The notes beneath the pieces are model-generated. The model was given only the letters and a program-made list of their open reading frames with translations, did no database searches and was not told the DNA's origin. From assembly GCA_026120185.1 (NCBI GenBank), contig JANUWF010003375.1, forward strand, positions 2,623,736-2,687,735: a DNA stretch of 64,000 bases, written 5' to 3'. The stretch is from Voacanga thouarsii (lineage: Eukaryota; Streptophyta; Magnoliopsida; Gentianales; Apocynaceae). This document shows positions 46,793 to 57,854 of the stretch, piece after piece. The position numbers and the translations under genes were made by a program. The number at the start of each line of letters is the position of its first letter. Position 1 is the first letter of the stretch.

Positions 46793-48568
46793 TGTGAAAG
46801 CCCACCTAAAGCCAACTCTAGAGTAAGGGGGATGTGATGCATACCATGTCATCATGCATAAAGTATACCTTTTTGAATGATTTTATGGGCCTTAAAATTG
46901 GGGTTTATAGGTTAAATGGCTTATTTACGCTTGTTAGGTAGAAAGGGTAAAAAGGTAATTTTGCTTGAGGTCAAAATAGGAAGATAGCTTGAGGTTTAGA
47001 TAAGAAGAATATTTAGGTGAGAAAATTAGAACAAGATTTAGTTTGGTTAAGTGGTTAGAGCTTTGTGATTTAATCTCTAAGGTCTTGAGTTCAAATCCTA
47101 TCATTTAAGTTTTATTCATAATTATCTTAGCTATGTTTGAATTTTTGTTTTCTTACATTCCCTAAAGATAGGAATTTTGTCTTAAGGAAGACATAATAGT
47201 AATTTCTTGACCATGTGGTCTTGTCCTAAAAAGAATTTTAGAAGAATTCTTGTCCCCTTTAATTTAGTAGCCTTGTCCTAACATCTTTGAAATTTAAACT
47301 ATCCTTAATTCATTAATCCATTTTTAATCATAAAAATTCTGTTATAAATCCCTAGCTTAGAATTCGAAAATCAACTCTTGGTGGGATAGATGAGGCCGAA
47401 AGTGAGGAGGAGAATTAGGTAGGGATTCCAAGGAAAAGAAAACACCATAACTATTCCTTCAAACTCCATTTTCGTCTTGTTCATGTTTTGGTAAAGAAAA
47501 ATCTGAAAAATTTTCCAAATTTCCTTCAAGGCTGTTTTCAAAAGTTTTAGCCAGCTTTCCTACCCAATTTCTGCAAGAAAAATAGACATTTTATGTAAGG
47601 TTGAAGGCTGGAAATTCAGTGAATTTTTGGACTATGCAAACATCCCAAAACCAAAAATTCATTTCAACAAACTAGCCACATTAAATATGGAATTTGAAGC
47701 CACCATTAGAACATATGAACAGCTGGAACTTTCTCTATTTTTCTTCAAGATGAAGGCTGGAAAACCACCATTAAAAGACCTTCAAACACCTTTAAAAACC
47801 AGCTGCAAAATCGTGCCAAAGAGAAAAAAAAATCCTGCACCCAAACTATTGCAAATCCAAGTGTTCTTGAAGCTTAAATTCCAGAAAAATTTTCCATCTT
47901 GTCTCTTCAAGGCTAAGGCCGAAATTCTTCATCGAAACCCATTGAAATTCGGACCTTGTATAGCCATGGACTGAACATCTTGGCTTCCTCTCCAATCTTG
48001 AATATTAGGACTCCATGATCATACCTCAAAAAGCTCTTAAAATCACTCTATCCAAAACTTATTCAAACTTCAAACTAAATTCCAAATTTTATTCCATTAA
48101 AACACTCCTATAGCTAAGTGATAAAACCAAAAAATCCTCTGCCATTATAAGACCATTTTCAGCCAGCCTTAGGTTTGCACAACCCTTCATTCTTTGATTG
48201 AAACCTCGCTAATTCAGGCATATACCATTGAAGAACAAGTGACCCTCCATGAACAAACTCTATTAACTAATCCTCTACCTCAAACAACTCTACCTTTTAT
48301 ACCATGTTTTTAGGTCCTGCTGTGAAGGTTATTAGCTAGAGAATTGCCTATGTTTGGAAGACTCATTGTTATTATCCTATGTATTTCCTTTGAGAGACAG
48401 TAGCAGACATTTATTTTTGAATTTGTTCATGTATTGCTGGGTTGTAATAAGTTTAGTTTTAAATTATTTCTTTCATTTTATTTTGGGTATCCTAGTTACA
48501 AAGACTCCTTGTCCTGTGGACGGGGTGACACCCCAGCCCTAATGGGAGCATAGGTAGTGGGGTGTTAC
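46793..48568 (+). mobile_element. 1.8-kb gypsy-type solo LTR in the C leader, TSD TGGCG/TGGCA
   Basis: It starts TGTGAAAGCCCACC and ends AGTGGGGTGTTACA. The flanking 5-mers TGGCG (46788-46792) and TGGCA (48569-48573) differ at one position. The start is nearly the same as that of the 4.3-kb LTR at 58959 (both have AGAGTAAGGGGG after about 30 bp). The end has the shared GGACGGGGTGACACCCC block. Compared with the longer relatives it lacks the middle part holding the TTGAGTACTCAA palindrome. The open frame 47627-47974 inside has no recognisable domain. Confidence 0.88.
47044..47098 (+). promoter_or_regulatory. tRNA-like A-box/B-box module in the 1.8-kb LTR
   Basis: TGGTTAAGTGG (47044-47054) fits the A-box consensus TRGYNNARNGG exactly and continues TTAGAGC as in a tRNA D-arm. 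AGTTCAAATCC (47088-47098) is a two-mismatch B-box. It lies 251 bp from the LTR start. Confidence 0.6.
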
Positions 48569-49059
48569 ATGGCACCTGGTCCATTGGACCCACCTAGCAT
48601 CGGGTCTGCACTGTTTCTCCAAAACCTCTGGCTGGGCAGTGTGGAGCTGGCGCCTGGTCCGATTGGGCCACTTGGCGCCAGGTTTATTTTGGAGTCTGCC
48701 GATTTCTGAAAAAAATTCTACTTTCAACCATTTTTCACCCCTCAACAATTCCAGCAATTACGTTCTTTAGTTCTCAAAATTTATAGGTTAAAATAAATGA
48801 AAAATCGGGTATAAAAATATGTCGTTACAAGTACCTATACCTCTAACCACAAGGTGTATATTGCATCTACTCAAAACAAGAAAAATAATGGGGAAACCAT
48901 TAAAACACATGATCCTATGCCTCTATCCGTGAGGCGTACATGAACTCTAGAAACCAATATATGTGGGATCACATGAAATCATAGTGGGTTCATTTTTAAT
49001 AGGAAAGGAATCACCTTTTCTAATTTTTAACCCTAGTACATGCTCCTAGATGAAAACCG

Positions 49060-49073
49060 TGGCTCTAATACTA
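49060..49073 (-). other. Degenerate primer-binding site of copia element C
   Basis: The minus strand reads TAGTATTAGAGCCA, 2 nt past the LTR end. It differs at two positions from TGGTATCAGAGCCA. Confidence 0.82.
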
Positions 49074-49075
49074 CT

Positions 49076-50858
49076 TGAAGGATCAAAACGGAAAACATCA
49101 AAGAAAGCGCAATGGAAAATTGTTCAGTTTTTTTAGTCACATCTAGGAGAGAGTACTTATTTTTCTCGATTGGTTGCGGATTAACCAATGAGGGGCCGGG
49201 TTGCACTGGAACTTGCATTGGAAGGGGAGAAGAAGGCACCTGTAATTCGACCAGTATTCTCGTCAATCTTTTACTCCTACGCATTAAGCGTCTTCAAGCT
49301 TCCTCTCTTCCTCTTCCAGAGTTACCTTCTTCTGGGTTAGCTTAGTGAAAGCTCCTTCTTTGGATAATCTAGATACTTTCCAAGAGAGAAGGAAGAGAAG
49401 ATTGCGGAATCGAGAAGGAAAGGAAGAGACGACACACTTTTTTTCAGAGAGTAGAACTTACACAACAAACAATATTATTTTTCTCCCTCTCTTGCACCCT
49501 TGATTTTGGCCAGCCTTAGGGCTTCATTAAGCCGTAATGACTAAAAACACTAAGCCCTAATGGGCTTGGTGTTGTGCTCATAAATTAGTCCAGGACTGGC
49601 CTAATCTTCTAAATTAATTAATTATCTTTTTTTGGGCTTCATTAAATATCTAAGACTAATTAATTAATTCTAATTGGACTCTTAATATATGTTAACTTAT
49701 ATCAGCCCAATTAATTAATTTATTCTAGCCCAGTCTTCTTAATTAATTAATTATCTTTTTTGGGTCTTATCAAAACCAAAGACTAATTAATTAATTCTAA
49801 TTGGACCATTAGAATAAATTTTATTCTCTTCCAAATAATTATCCATAAAACCCAGATTGTGTCTAAATTATACCAAGGTAACTTGAGCTACTTTGGGGAC
49901 TAAGAGATATATTATTTATGGCCACTAAAATGACCAAAATGCCCTTACTATTAAATAGCTGCATTTTACCATTTTAAAAATTTTCATTTATTACCATATG
50001 AAAATATTGACCCTAAGAATAATATTACTAAACCAATGTCTCTGACCTGCTGGTAAAATGATAGAAATACCCCTCCATGTAACACCAATCAATGAGATAG
50101 GATAAATGTACTAACACCCATCTCAAATACATCTACCTTCCTTAGATCTCTAGTCCTACTTGAATGTACTTGCTTATCATTGGAAGCCACCCAAAAGCAC
50201 ACATTCTAGAGTCATGTTCCTAGGGCCTTGGATTATTAGATTATCCTGGACAATTACAAGGGAGTGATTTAACTTCACAAAATGAATCATAGAAACTCTG
50301 TTGTATGAGTCTGTCTTAACTAACTAGAGTAATACACCCATCGTATAAGGTTATTGATCTCACAAAAGAAATCTCACCCAATATACATCAAAGTACAAGA
50401 CCTTAGCGTCGCTAGACCACTAACTCATACTCAAGTATGAAGGTATTCGTCCTTTTTGTAGTAGTAATAATTTGGTCTCTATAATTATAGTATTTTAAGA
50501 GAGGCTACTATTATAGGTCCAGTTCTACGTATTCAAAATATGCTTATGTCAGTGGTGTAAGTGAACTACTCACTGATTCAAGGTAAACTATTCCTAATTG
50601 GAACTCATGGCATAATAGTCGTATCTTGATGAAATGCCCAATTCCATCAAACAATTAAGAACTCAATTTTACTTGTACGATAAGTACCCATAGTCTATAC
50701 ATTACTGTAAAGAACGACCCAACACATAGACTATTACTTGTCATATTTAGACATTAAATGTGCAATAATATAAGAAACAAACTAAATTGAATGATTAAAC
50801 ATTTTATTGCAATATATTTACACAGAATACATAGTTTTTGAGAGCATACTTTTCAACA
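49076..50858 (-). repeat. 5' LTR of copia element C
   Basis: This 1783-bp LTR is colinear with 28812-30613 and followed by the ATAAC duplication at 50859-50863. It contains the AAATGACCAAAATGCCC block near 49930. Confidence 0.94.
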
Positions 50859-50863
50859 ATAAC

Positions 50864-51584
50864 ACCTGTTAAGATAAAAAAAAATGTATTAATACCTTCC
50901 TCAATGACATCTACCATCATTTGATAACTAATCCAATAATCATAACTTCTTGTATGTATTAACTAATTTCTGAGAGCTACTTAAACCCATACATACTAAG
51001 TTACGTTTCCTAGGGGTTGGTTTATTTAAATTATCCTGAACAATCACACGAGGGTGATATTTTCACTAAGTGAAGCGTAGAAACTATATTGTATAAGTTT
51101 GTCTTAATTAACTAGAGTCATACACATAATGTACAAGGTTATTGGCCTTGCATTAAGACCTCACCCATCATATATCAAAGTGCACAACTCCAGCTTCACC
51201 AAATCACCAACTTATACTCAAGTCTAAAGGTACTCATCTACGTAGTAGTGGTGATAAACCAATCTTTATTGATTATAGTACTTCTATAAAGATTATTATC
51301 ATATGGTCCAGTTTTAAGTATTCTAAATACGCTCACACTATTGGCATGGGTGGACTACTCACTGGTCAAAGGTAAACCATTTCCTATTTAGGAACCATAG
51401 TGTAATGATCTAAACCTTGACAAAGTGTCAAACTTCTTTAATTGATCAAGAACATTTTACTTGTATGTTAGTAGCTTATGATCTACACCTTTCTATGAAA
51501 GCACAACTAAATCAATGAATGAAATATTTTATTAATTCCCAAAATGTAGAAATACATAATCCATTTTGGGCATACATTCCAACA
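50864..51584 (-). mobile_element. Solo copia LTR D, right part
   Basis: Continuation of the LTR begun at 27415, ending CATACATTCCAACA (LTR start TGTTGGAATG on the minus strand). The TSD AAATA follows at 51585-51589. Confidence 0.86.
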
Positions 51585-51699
51585 AAATAAAGTGCACATT
51601 TCTTTATAAGACGTATTAAAAATAAAAGAATTTGTGCAGTATTTTTTATTCCACGTGCCTAATTTGGATCCATTCATCAAATATTTTATTAGCTAGATT

Positions 51700-52935
51700 T
51701 TGTCTCCAATTAGTTCATTCTTTAGAAGTTTCAGTGGTGGTGATTTGTTCTCCTCCTAACTTAACATCTTTATCCTCTTTATCTTCATTCTCGTCATTGT
51801 CTAAATTAGCTTCTAATGGATAGGTATTTCTTTTCTTATATGGTTATGGAGAAGGTAATAAGCATTATGATTCTACCTTGTGTTTTAATAGGATACTAGC
51901 ATGGACTTCTAAGAATACCCCAATAAATTTTTAGCAATCCAAAACATCTTCCAATCACATTCCTAGCTGAAGAATGCTTCATGTTAAAGAATTCTTTGGG
52001 GTGTAGTTGGTTGGAACCCCACTCTCCAATCGTTAAGGTGGTATCTTTGACTTCTGAATTGTGCTAGGAATCCTTTTCCATTTGTATATCCTGCATTCAT
52101 TAGATAATAATGTCCTAGCATGAAAACAAAAAGAGATAATTAAATTTTAAATATCATTTAGAAAAATACTTGTTATATTTTCTATTCTAACAAATTTATG
52201 AAAGAACTTATTTATCGTCATAAACTCTTAAACCATTTCTTCTACTCATAGCATCTCAAAGTTCCCTCCCATCTATTGCTGAACCTTCCCACCTTGGGAG
52301 TACATATATAATATTGCACATCTTGGGAATTCACTCCAAGCACATTAGTAGTAATATCACCCTTTCTATTTCAGTATGGAGGTTTATCAGTTTCATGCAC
52401 AAGTCCATCGATGTGAGTGCCATCTAATGCTCCCAAACAATTCTACAATATCAATTATCATAAATAAGCAATAGACAAAATTGTCTTTAAAATTAAGTAT
52501 TTATTAATCAATAATATTTAACTTAAATCACTTCCATTTTTCGTTTGTAGAATTCTCAGGAACAAGTTCTGGTGATTTAAGCAACTCTCCTTGTAGTCTA
52601 AGTACAATATTCAAGGCTTTATTAAAAGTATCTACTAACTATTTCTTTTGATCATAGAAAATCAATTTTGATTGTACGATTTTGCTATGATGAGAAAGTA
52701 TGTACATGAACATTGCTACTTGTTCATCCATTCTTACATTTCTTGAGTCCTTCAGTTGACCAATTGTTCTTAACATATTACAGAACTTCCTAAATGTGTA
52801 CCTATCCATGCGCAATTCCTAAAAACAAGGTATATCACTTTGATATATCAATCTATGAAGATATCGAGATCGATCATATTCTCCATTAGAGTCTGGAGAT
52901 TTTATACAAAATCTTCAATGATGATGTGCCATAAT
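51700..52935 (-). pseudogene. PIF/Harbinger DDE transposase, catalytic Glu lost
   Basis: On the minus strand the N-terminal helix-turn-helix part reads MDRYTFRKFCNMLRTIGQLK, ALNIVLRLQGELLKSPELVP and ENSTNEKW. The core then has CLGALDGTHIDGLVHETDKP (first Asp codon at 52422-52424), DITTNVLGVNSQD and YVLPRWEGSAIDGREL (second Asp at 52271-52273). DAMSRRNGLRV follows, then after a possible intron (about 52116-52235) HYYLMNAGYTNG. Next is MKHSSARNVIGRCFGLLK, where the conserved Glu of NVIERCFG is Gly (51950-51952), and finally YYLLHNHIRKEIP. Stops are scattered, including TGA for Arg just after the first Asp. Clearly a dead Harbinger transposase. Confidence 0.88.
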
Positions 52936-53615
52936 CATAGAACTAACAAAATGGATGACCATTAATATATCCAATTCCTCTGCTTGCATATTAACTAGTA
53001 GATAAAGTAATATCCTTCCCATGTTCAAATCCAATATGTCCATTTTGAATATAAATTCCTATATAATTAAAAGAATAAAGTGTTAAAAATTTTATTTGGA
53101 GTGATCTTAGTTGAATAAAAGTTAAAAAGAAAAAAAATTCACCCCACATATCATATTCACATAACAATTTCTCAACAAACTAATATGTCTCCACACTGAA
53201 ATAAATATTGAAAACATGATCAATCTATTTGCCTTCTTCTTTGTCTCTACGGGATCAACAAATTGAATAGAGCCTAAGGACTGATCTTTGTGGAAACTGA
53301 TACAAACTTTATATTTAGATGAAATGAGATGGTTTATACGTACTAACTTTAGTTTTACAATAGCTATATTTGCATAGAAAATAAAACAGTAGTTATACAC
53401 ATGCATTATTGGTCTAGAAGTACTTTAGCCTGTTATATTCATCTCTAATAAGTAAAATGCTTGCCTAATTATAGTCTATTATCCATTACTATTATTTTTA
53501 TATCTATTATTTAATACCAATATCTCTTGGTAATATTAAATTATAGTATTATTATATTCAATAATTATAATTGAATTATTATATTATTCTTAATATTATA
53601 TATATATATATATAA
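52936..53615 (-). other. 5' side of the Harbinger transposase and AT-rich flank
   Basis: Degraded sequence upstream of the transposase; the open frame 53406-53122 has no recognisable domain. A (TA)n run lies at about 53597-53613. I could not find a terminal inverted repeat that pairs with the 25450-25560 region. Confidence 0.45.
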
Positions 53616-53940
53616 TGCAATTAATACCATAAATATCTTAATTATATTATATTATATACAAAGATATTTTAGAGGGCCCACAAGAAATAAAAGAAGATGG
53701 CCCACAAGCATGATGTTTTTGACCAAGATAGACCACCCTTTGACTTCATTTGACCAAGATTAATTAAGTTAAACTAGGTTAGAGCAAGTTAATTATAATT
53801 ATGCATGGCCATGCAAGGTTAGCAAATGTATTAGTCTTGAGAATTCTAAGGATTACTACAAGCTTCACCAAGGTTCTTGTAGATCCTACATGGTTCCGAA
53901 ATCTTCTAGGATGTTCCACAATCTTCTTGTAAATCCTAGA

Positions 53941-53962
53941 GAAGTCTATAGACTTCTAGAAG
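53941..53962 (+). promoter_or_regulatory. 16-bp palindrome overlapping a heat-shock-element-like site
   Basis: GAAGTCTATAGACTTC (53941-53956) is a perfect palindrome. It overlaps TTCTAGAA (53954-53961), a perfect TTCnnGAA unit. It lies about 60-80 bp upstream of a TATA box, a typical place for a heat-shock factor site. Confidence 0.45.
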
Positions 53963-54021
53963 TGCCAAATCACCCTAATTCTTTTTCTAAGACCCAAAAC
54001 AAGATCAAGAGAAGCAAGTTA

Positions 54022-54030
54022 TATAAATAG
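54022..54030 (+). promoter_or_regulatory. TATA box of the 3.4-kb LTR
   Basis: TATAAATAG precedes a purine-rich transcript-like region (AGGAGCAAGAGGGAGG). The context is that of a plant core promoter. Confidence 0.6.
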
Positions 54031-54899
54031 GAGCAAGAGGGAGGACTTTCGGTCAAGAGAGAAAGCTGGGAGAAGAGGAGGAAAACAGAAAAGTGAAGAG
54101 AAGAAAGGAAGAACAAAAGAAAGACTAAGGGAGAGAAAGAGATTTTTCGGCAGCAAGAAAAGGAAAGAAAGAAGAACCGGCAGCAAGAAAAGGAAAGAAG
54201 GAAGAACCATCAGCAAGGAGAAGGAAAGGGAAAAGGAAGGAAAGGAAGGAGTGTCACAGCTTTGCCTTCATCTTGGAAAGGTAAGGGATCACTTCTAAAA
54301 GTTAAGAGAATGATACTAGAAGTTGGAAGCTATTTGCATATGAATTTGTTGATGTTGAGTAATGAAAATATTTTGATTTTGTAATGGTTGTTGGGTTGAC
54401 CGGTTGGGTTGGTGATGAATTGAGCATGGTTTTCAGTTCATTTGAGATGTATTGGAGTGATGGTATGCTGAAAATTTGGAAAGGAAAAGGATGGAAATGA
54501 TAAAGAAACAAGAAGAGGTAATTGATGGTGATGAATAACTAGCTTGTGTTGTTCGGAAACTTCAAAGTAAATCTGAGTAAGAATGACTGGAAATGAAGCA
54601 TAAATAATCCTAAACATGTCCTAGACTAGTTTGAAAGGATTTGGAACAAGTTGTGTGGAGGTTGTGAGGGTTTTGAATGGCTAAGAGATCATGAATAGCA
54701 AGAATGGTGAAAGCTGTTAAAAATTTACAAGTTTGGTAAGCTTGGAATAATTTATTTGTTTGAACAAACGAGAAGTGGTGGGCATGAAAACCTGTTAGAA
54801 AAATTATTTTGGGATGTTAAATGAGGTATTAAAGGGTTTACATGTGGTATGATATGTTGAAGAAACCATAGAAATAAATTAAAATAAGTTGGGCTTCTA

Positions 54900-55265
54900 A
54901 ACTGTAAATTTCGAAACTCCAACTCGGAATAGTAAGTTTAGCTGAAAAAATGAATGAAATGGAGAGAGGTTTGAATACCAAATGACCTGAAGTTGATATA
55001 TAAATGTCCTAGGAGTATTTTGGAAGTAGTTTCACCTCATTTGGACCTGTATTGAAGGAGTTATGTACAAAATACTGGAAGATGACAAAACTGAACTCCA
55101 ACCTCGATACAGTGGAATTAACTGAAAAACTGTACAAAATGGGATGGAGTTTACATGTCTCGTGACCTGGACTTGATAGAGGGATATCTTAGGAATATTA
55201 TGGAAGAAACCTCACCTTATTTGGACCTAAATTGAATAAGTTATGTGAAGAATAGTGGAGGATGG
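54900..55265. repeat. Two degenerate tandem units of about 180 bp
   Basis: Unit landmarks ACTCCAACTCGG (54916) and ACTCCAACCTCG (55095) are followed in both units by AGCTGAAAAA/AACTGAAAAA, GACCTGAAGTTGAT/GACCTGGACTTGAT, TTTCACCTCATTTGGACCT/CCTCACCTTATTTGGACCT and AGTTATGT. A weaker third copy may precede them. Confidence 0.8.
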
Positions 55266-55719
55266 TAAAGCTGTAAAACCAGAAAACCATCAAAAGCATT
55301 AATTCAATTATTTCTTTAAGGAACTTATAGAAACCTTATTCGAACAATCAAGCATTTGAACCCATTAAGTAATAATACGGAGATATACTAATGGTGTAGG
55401 TAAATCAAGTCAAGGGAACTTCTTTTAGGACTATACGAGTGCAACTTTGACTTAATATACAAGGTGAGTCCCATTGATTTCTAAACCTTTTTAAAGGCTA
55501 GTGTGCTTTGATTTTCTATGAAATGCTATGTTTTATGCCATTTTGAAAATCCTCGAATATGTTTAAGGTTTACACGAGCAACATTTGCTTTTATGCTATT
55601 TCGGACTCGAATAAATTTCATATTTAGCTTGGAAACCTTCCTGGATGTTTAAAACACGAATTTTGTGAATTTAGTCCTTTTCGGATTAAATATTTGGGAT
55701 TTCTGAAAAATGGTAAATT

Positions 55720-55948
55720 TTGGAATCGGGTATTTGGAGAATAATCCAAATATCCTTAATAGAATATTTTATGAAAACTCTTAGAACTCGGGTATTCGGT
55801 AAATGACCGAAATATCCTTATTGGAACTTTTGTGAATATTTTTCAAATCAGGTAAGGGTAAAATGACCCGGATACCCTCAAAAAGTCTTTTGGAATCTGG
55901 CATGGGTGAAATGACCTGAATACCCTTGGAAAAATGAATTTTGTGATC
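55720..55948. repeat. Four degenerate 50-62-bp repeats with ATGACC(C/G)GAATA(C/T)CC
   Basis: Units start at about 55723, 55785, 55847 and 55896. Each has a TCGGGTAT- or TCAGGTAA-like start, a GGTAAATGACC core and an ATATCCTT or ATACCCTC end. Confidence 0.75.
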
Positions 55949-57032
55949 AAGTACGACCCCAAAAAATAAGAAATGTTTTGATTTGAAAATCCTGCGGGAT
56001 CAGATGACCCTCTGGCTTGATCAGTCAGATAGGGTTGGTATTGTTGCGTTGAGTACTCAACAAGGACTTCAATCTTTGTACTGACCTATGTTAGAGGTAG
56101 ATGACCCCAAGTAACTTGATCATTTCTGGGGATTGTCTTAATCCAAATAGGGCAACAGGACATTGTGATGAGTCGTCACTGGTTAGCCGTTGTGAGCCCG
56201 ACAATTGCCTATTGATTATGATGGTGGGTTGTTCACATGATACCGAGTGAGGACACTCGGTGTGTTCAATCCCTTACCACCTCGATGGTGATTGACGTCA
56301 GGATTGGGACCCCTGGCTTATGGTGGCAAGTAAAAGATCCCTAAGTGCACGATGAGGTACATTTGTACGTTGCTCACCCTTCTGGCATAACACGGGTGAC
56401 ATGCTGTAAGGTACAATCCCTGGCACAAGAGACCGTGTGGCCGAAGGTGAAGTTCCTTGAACTTTGCGCGCGGGTCGCACTTCTAAATGGGGAAGAACCC
56501 GTATTTATTGAATTAGGGGCCATGTGTTTGGAAGCCATTGTTTTTCGAATGTACATTGAACCTAAATTCATCAATTACTGCTGTTTTCTTATTATAAAAT
56601 TTATTTCAGCAAAGAAATTGAAAATCGTCTTTCTCTTCTAAGCAAAACACTGGCACACACAGGACTCACTGAGTATACCACTCACACGTATGTTTGCCCT
56701 TTTTTTTAGGGATTGGAGCTGAAGAATAACGACGATATTTCAGGACTTCTTCTATAGCACTGGATAGCAAATCTTTTGGAGTGATCATTGTACATAGACT
56801 ATGAAATGTTTTAGCTTATGTATTTTGGAAACTATGACAATGTACCTATCGTAACTCATATGTCTATATAAATAAAGAGCATGTTTTATATATTTACTTA
56901 AGTTTCGACTTTACTGCTTACTTTAAGTTTAAATCATTATAAAGACCCCTAGTCTGAGAATTCAAACGGGGCGACATCCCACCTGAGTTCGGCCCACTAC
57001 GACAAGATGAAAATGTGGGGTGTTACATATAA

Positions 57033-57854
57033 CCTTGGTAAAGCTCCTTCCATCAATGATAGCAACACATGGCCTTCAGTTGATAAGGAAATGGAAGTAA
57101 AAAATATTGTTTCTTTGTAGGCTCTTCTTCATTTCATCATCGCAATCATCTCCTACAACAGAAGTTTCCATTTCTTTAATTGCAACATCGGCTAAAAGGT
57201 AAAGGGGTGGCGCAACAATTCCTTCAACACTAGAATTATAATCATCATTGTGCTCCTTATTTTGTCTCTCATCTTCACAATCCTCACCATATTTGCTATC
57301 TCCTTATTTAGCTCACTTAAAAGCCTTGCTTTTGTAGCCCTTACATCCTCAACAATATTAGCCCCTATCAAGGTCACCTCTAACTCCGTATAAAAATCCG
57401 CTACACTTTTATTTCCTTTTCTAAGTACATGCAATTTTTGATAAAGCTCATTATAGTAGTGTAGGGGTACACACCTCCCTCTCATTAAGTTCCTCAACAA
57501 TTCCCAAATAGCAACTGGTTGATCTCCTATTCTCCTTCTTTGGGATGCTACTTGGTCCTACCACACTAAGGCATACTCAAGGAAACTTGAAATAACCAAT
57601 TTAACCTTAGTTTGCTCATTATATTCATTGCACTCAAACAAAATTTCCATCATCCTTTTCCATTCAAAATAAGCCTCCGGGTCACTTTTGCCTTGGAAAG
57701 AGGGTACCTTCATTTTGATATGCCTCAATTCTCTATCTCTCTCATCTTCATCTCACTTTCTCACTCTAATCCTGTTTCCCCAATTTTGTCCTCCATAATC
57801 TTCCTCATGGACTCCCTCATCCCAATCTTCCATTCTTTCAAACTCACTCTCAAG
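57033..57854 (-). pseudogene. Ty3/gypsy gag-protease fragment
   Basis: On the minus strand, from 57854 downward, is gypsy gag related to that of element G, including the YALVW segment. The open frame 57500-57192 reads MLRNLMRGRCVPLHYYNELY, KGNKSVADFYTELEVTLIGA and ATKARLLSELNKEIANMV. The zinc knuckle is missing, so an internal deletion is likely. A protease start then follows near 57050-57110 (QRNNIFYFHFLIN and VAIIDGRSFTKV, where the active site Asp-Ser-Gly is Asp-Gly-Arg). It ends abruptly at 57033 against the long LTR and at 57855 against the F LTR. Confidence 0.85.

Larger units (their letters stand above)
45659..49059 (-). other. Leader of copia element C, interrupted by a solo LTR
   Basis: Non-coding leader between PBS and gag is split by 46793-48568. 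The part next to the solo LTR holds a GC-richer island (48569-48680 and 46770-46792) with the repeated word GGCACCTGGTCC/GGCGCCTGGTCC. It is homologous in layout to the leaders of A and B. No gene was found. Confidence 0.75.
28812..50858 (-). mobile_element. Complete copia element C with nested insertions, TSD ATAAC
   Basis: LTRs at 28812-30613 and 49076-50858 bracket a minus-strand gag-PR-IN-RT-RNaseH region. A perfect ATAAC duplication lies at 28807-28811 and 50859-50863. The 22-kb span contains the gypsy element G (31949-43059) and a solo LTR (46793-48568). Without these and their duplicated target sites the element would be about 9.1 kb. It inserted into solo LTR D. Confidence 0.95.
53616..57027 (+). 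mobile_element. 3.4-kb gypsy-type LTR, probably solo; 5' boundary uncertain
   Basis: The 3' end is clear: ACGGGGCGACATCCC, then ATGTGGGGTGTTACA at 57027, as in the other long LTRs. It also shares TTGAGTACTCAA (56049-56060) with the LTR at 33621. A TATA box (54022-54030) lies near the left side. The start is uncertain: TGCAATTAATACC at 53616 is preceded by TATAA, matching TATAA after the end (57028-57032), but it is unlike the TGTAATACCCC-type starts and lies in a TA-rich tract. Tandem repeats occupy 54900-55265 and 55720-55940. Frames inside, such as 56345-56641, are not genes. Confidence 0.7.

Noticed and set aside
47627..47974. 115-codon frame in the 1.8-kb solo LTR
   Set aside because: No domain, inside an LTR, and not conserved as an open frame in the related LTR at 58959.
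54019..54216. Minus-strand Leu/Ser/Phe repeat frame
   Set aside because: Antisense of the GAAGAAAGGAAG-rich transcript leader next to the TATA box; low complexity.
56345..56641. 98-codon plus-strand frame near the end of the 3.4-kb LTR
   Set aside because: No recognisable domain, within an LTR, overlapping an open minus-strand frame.
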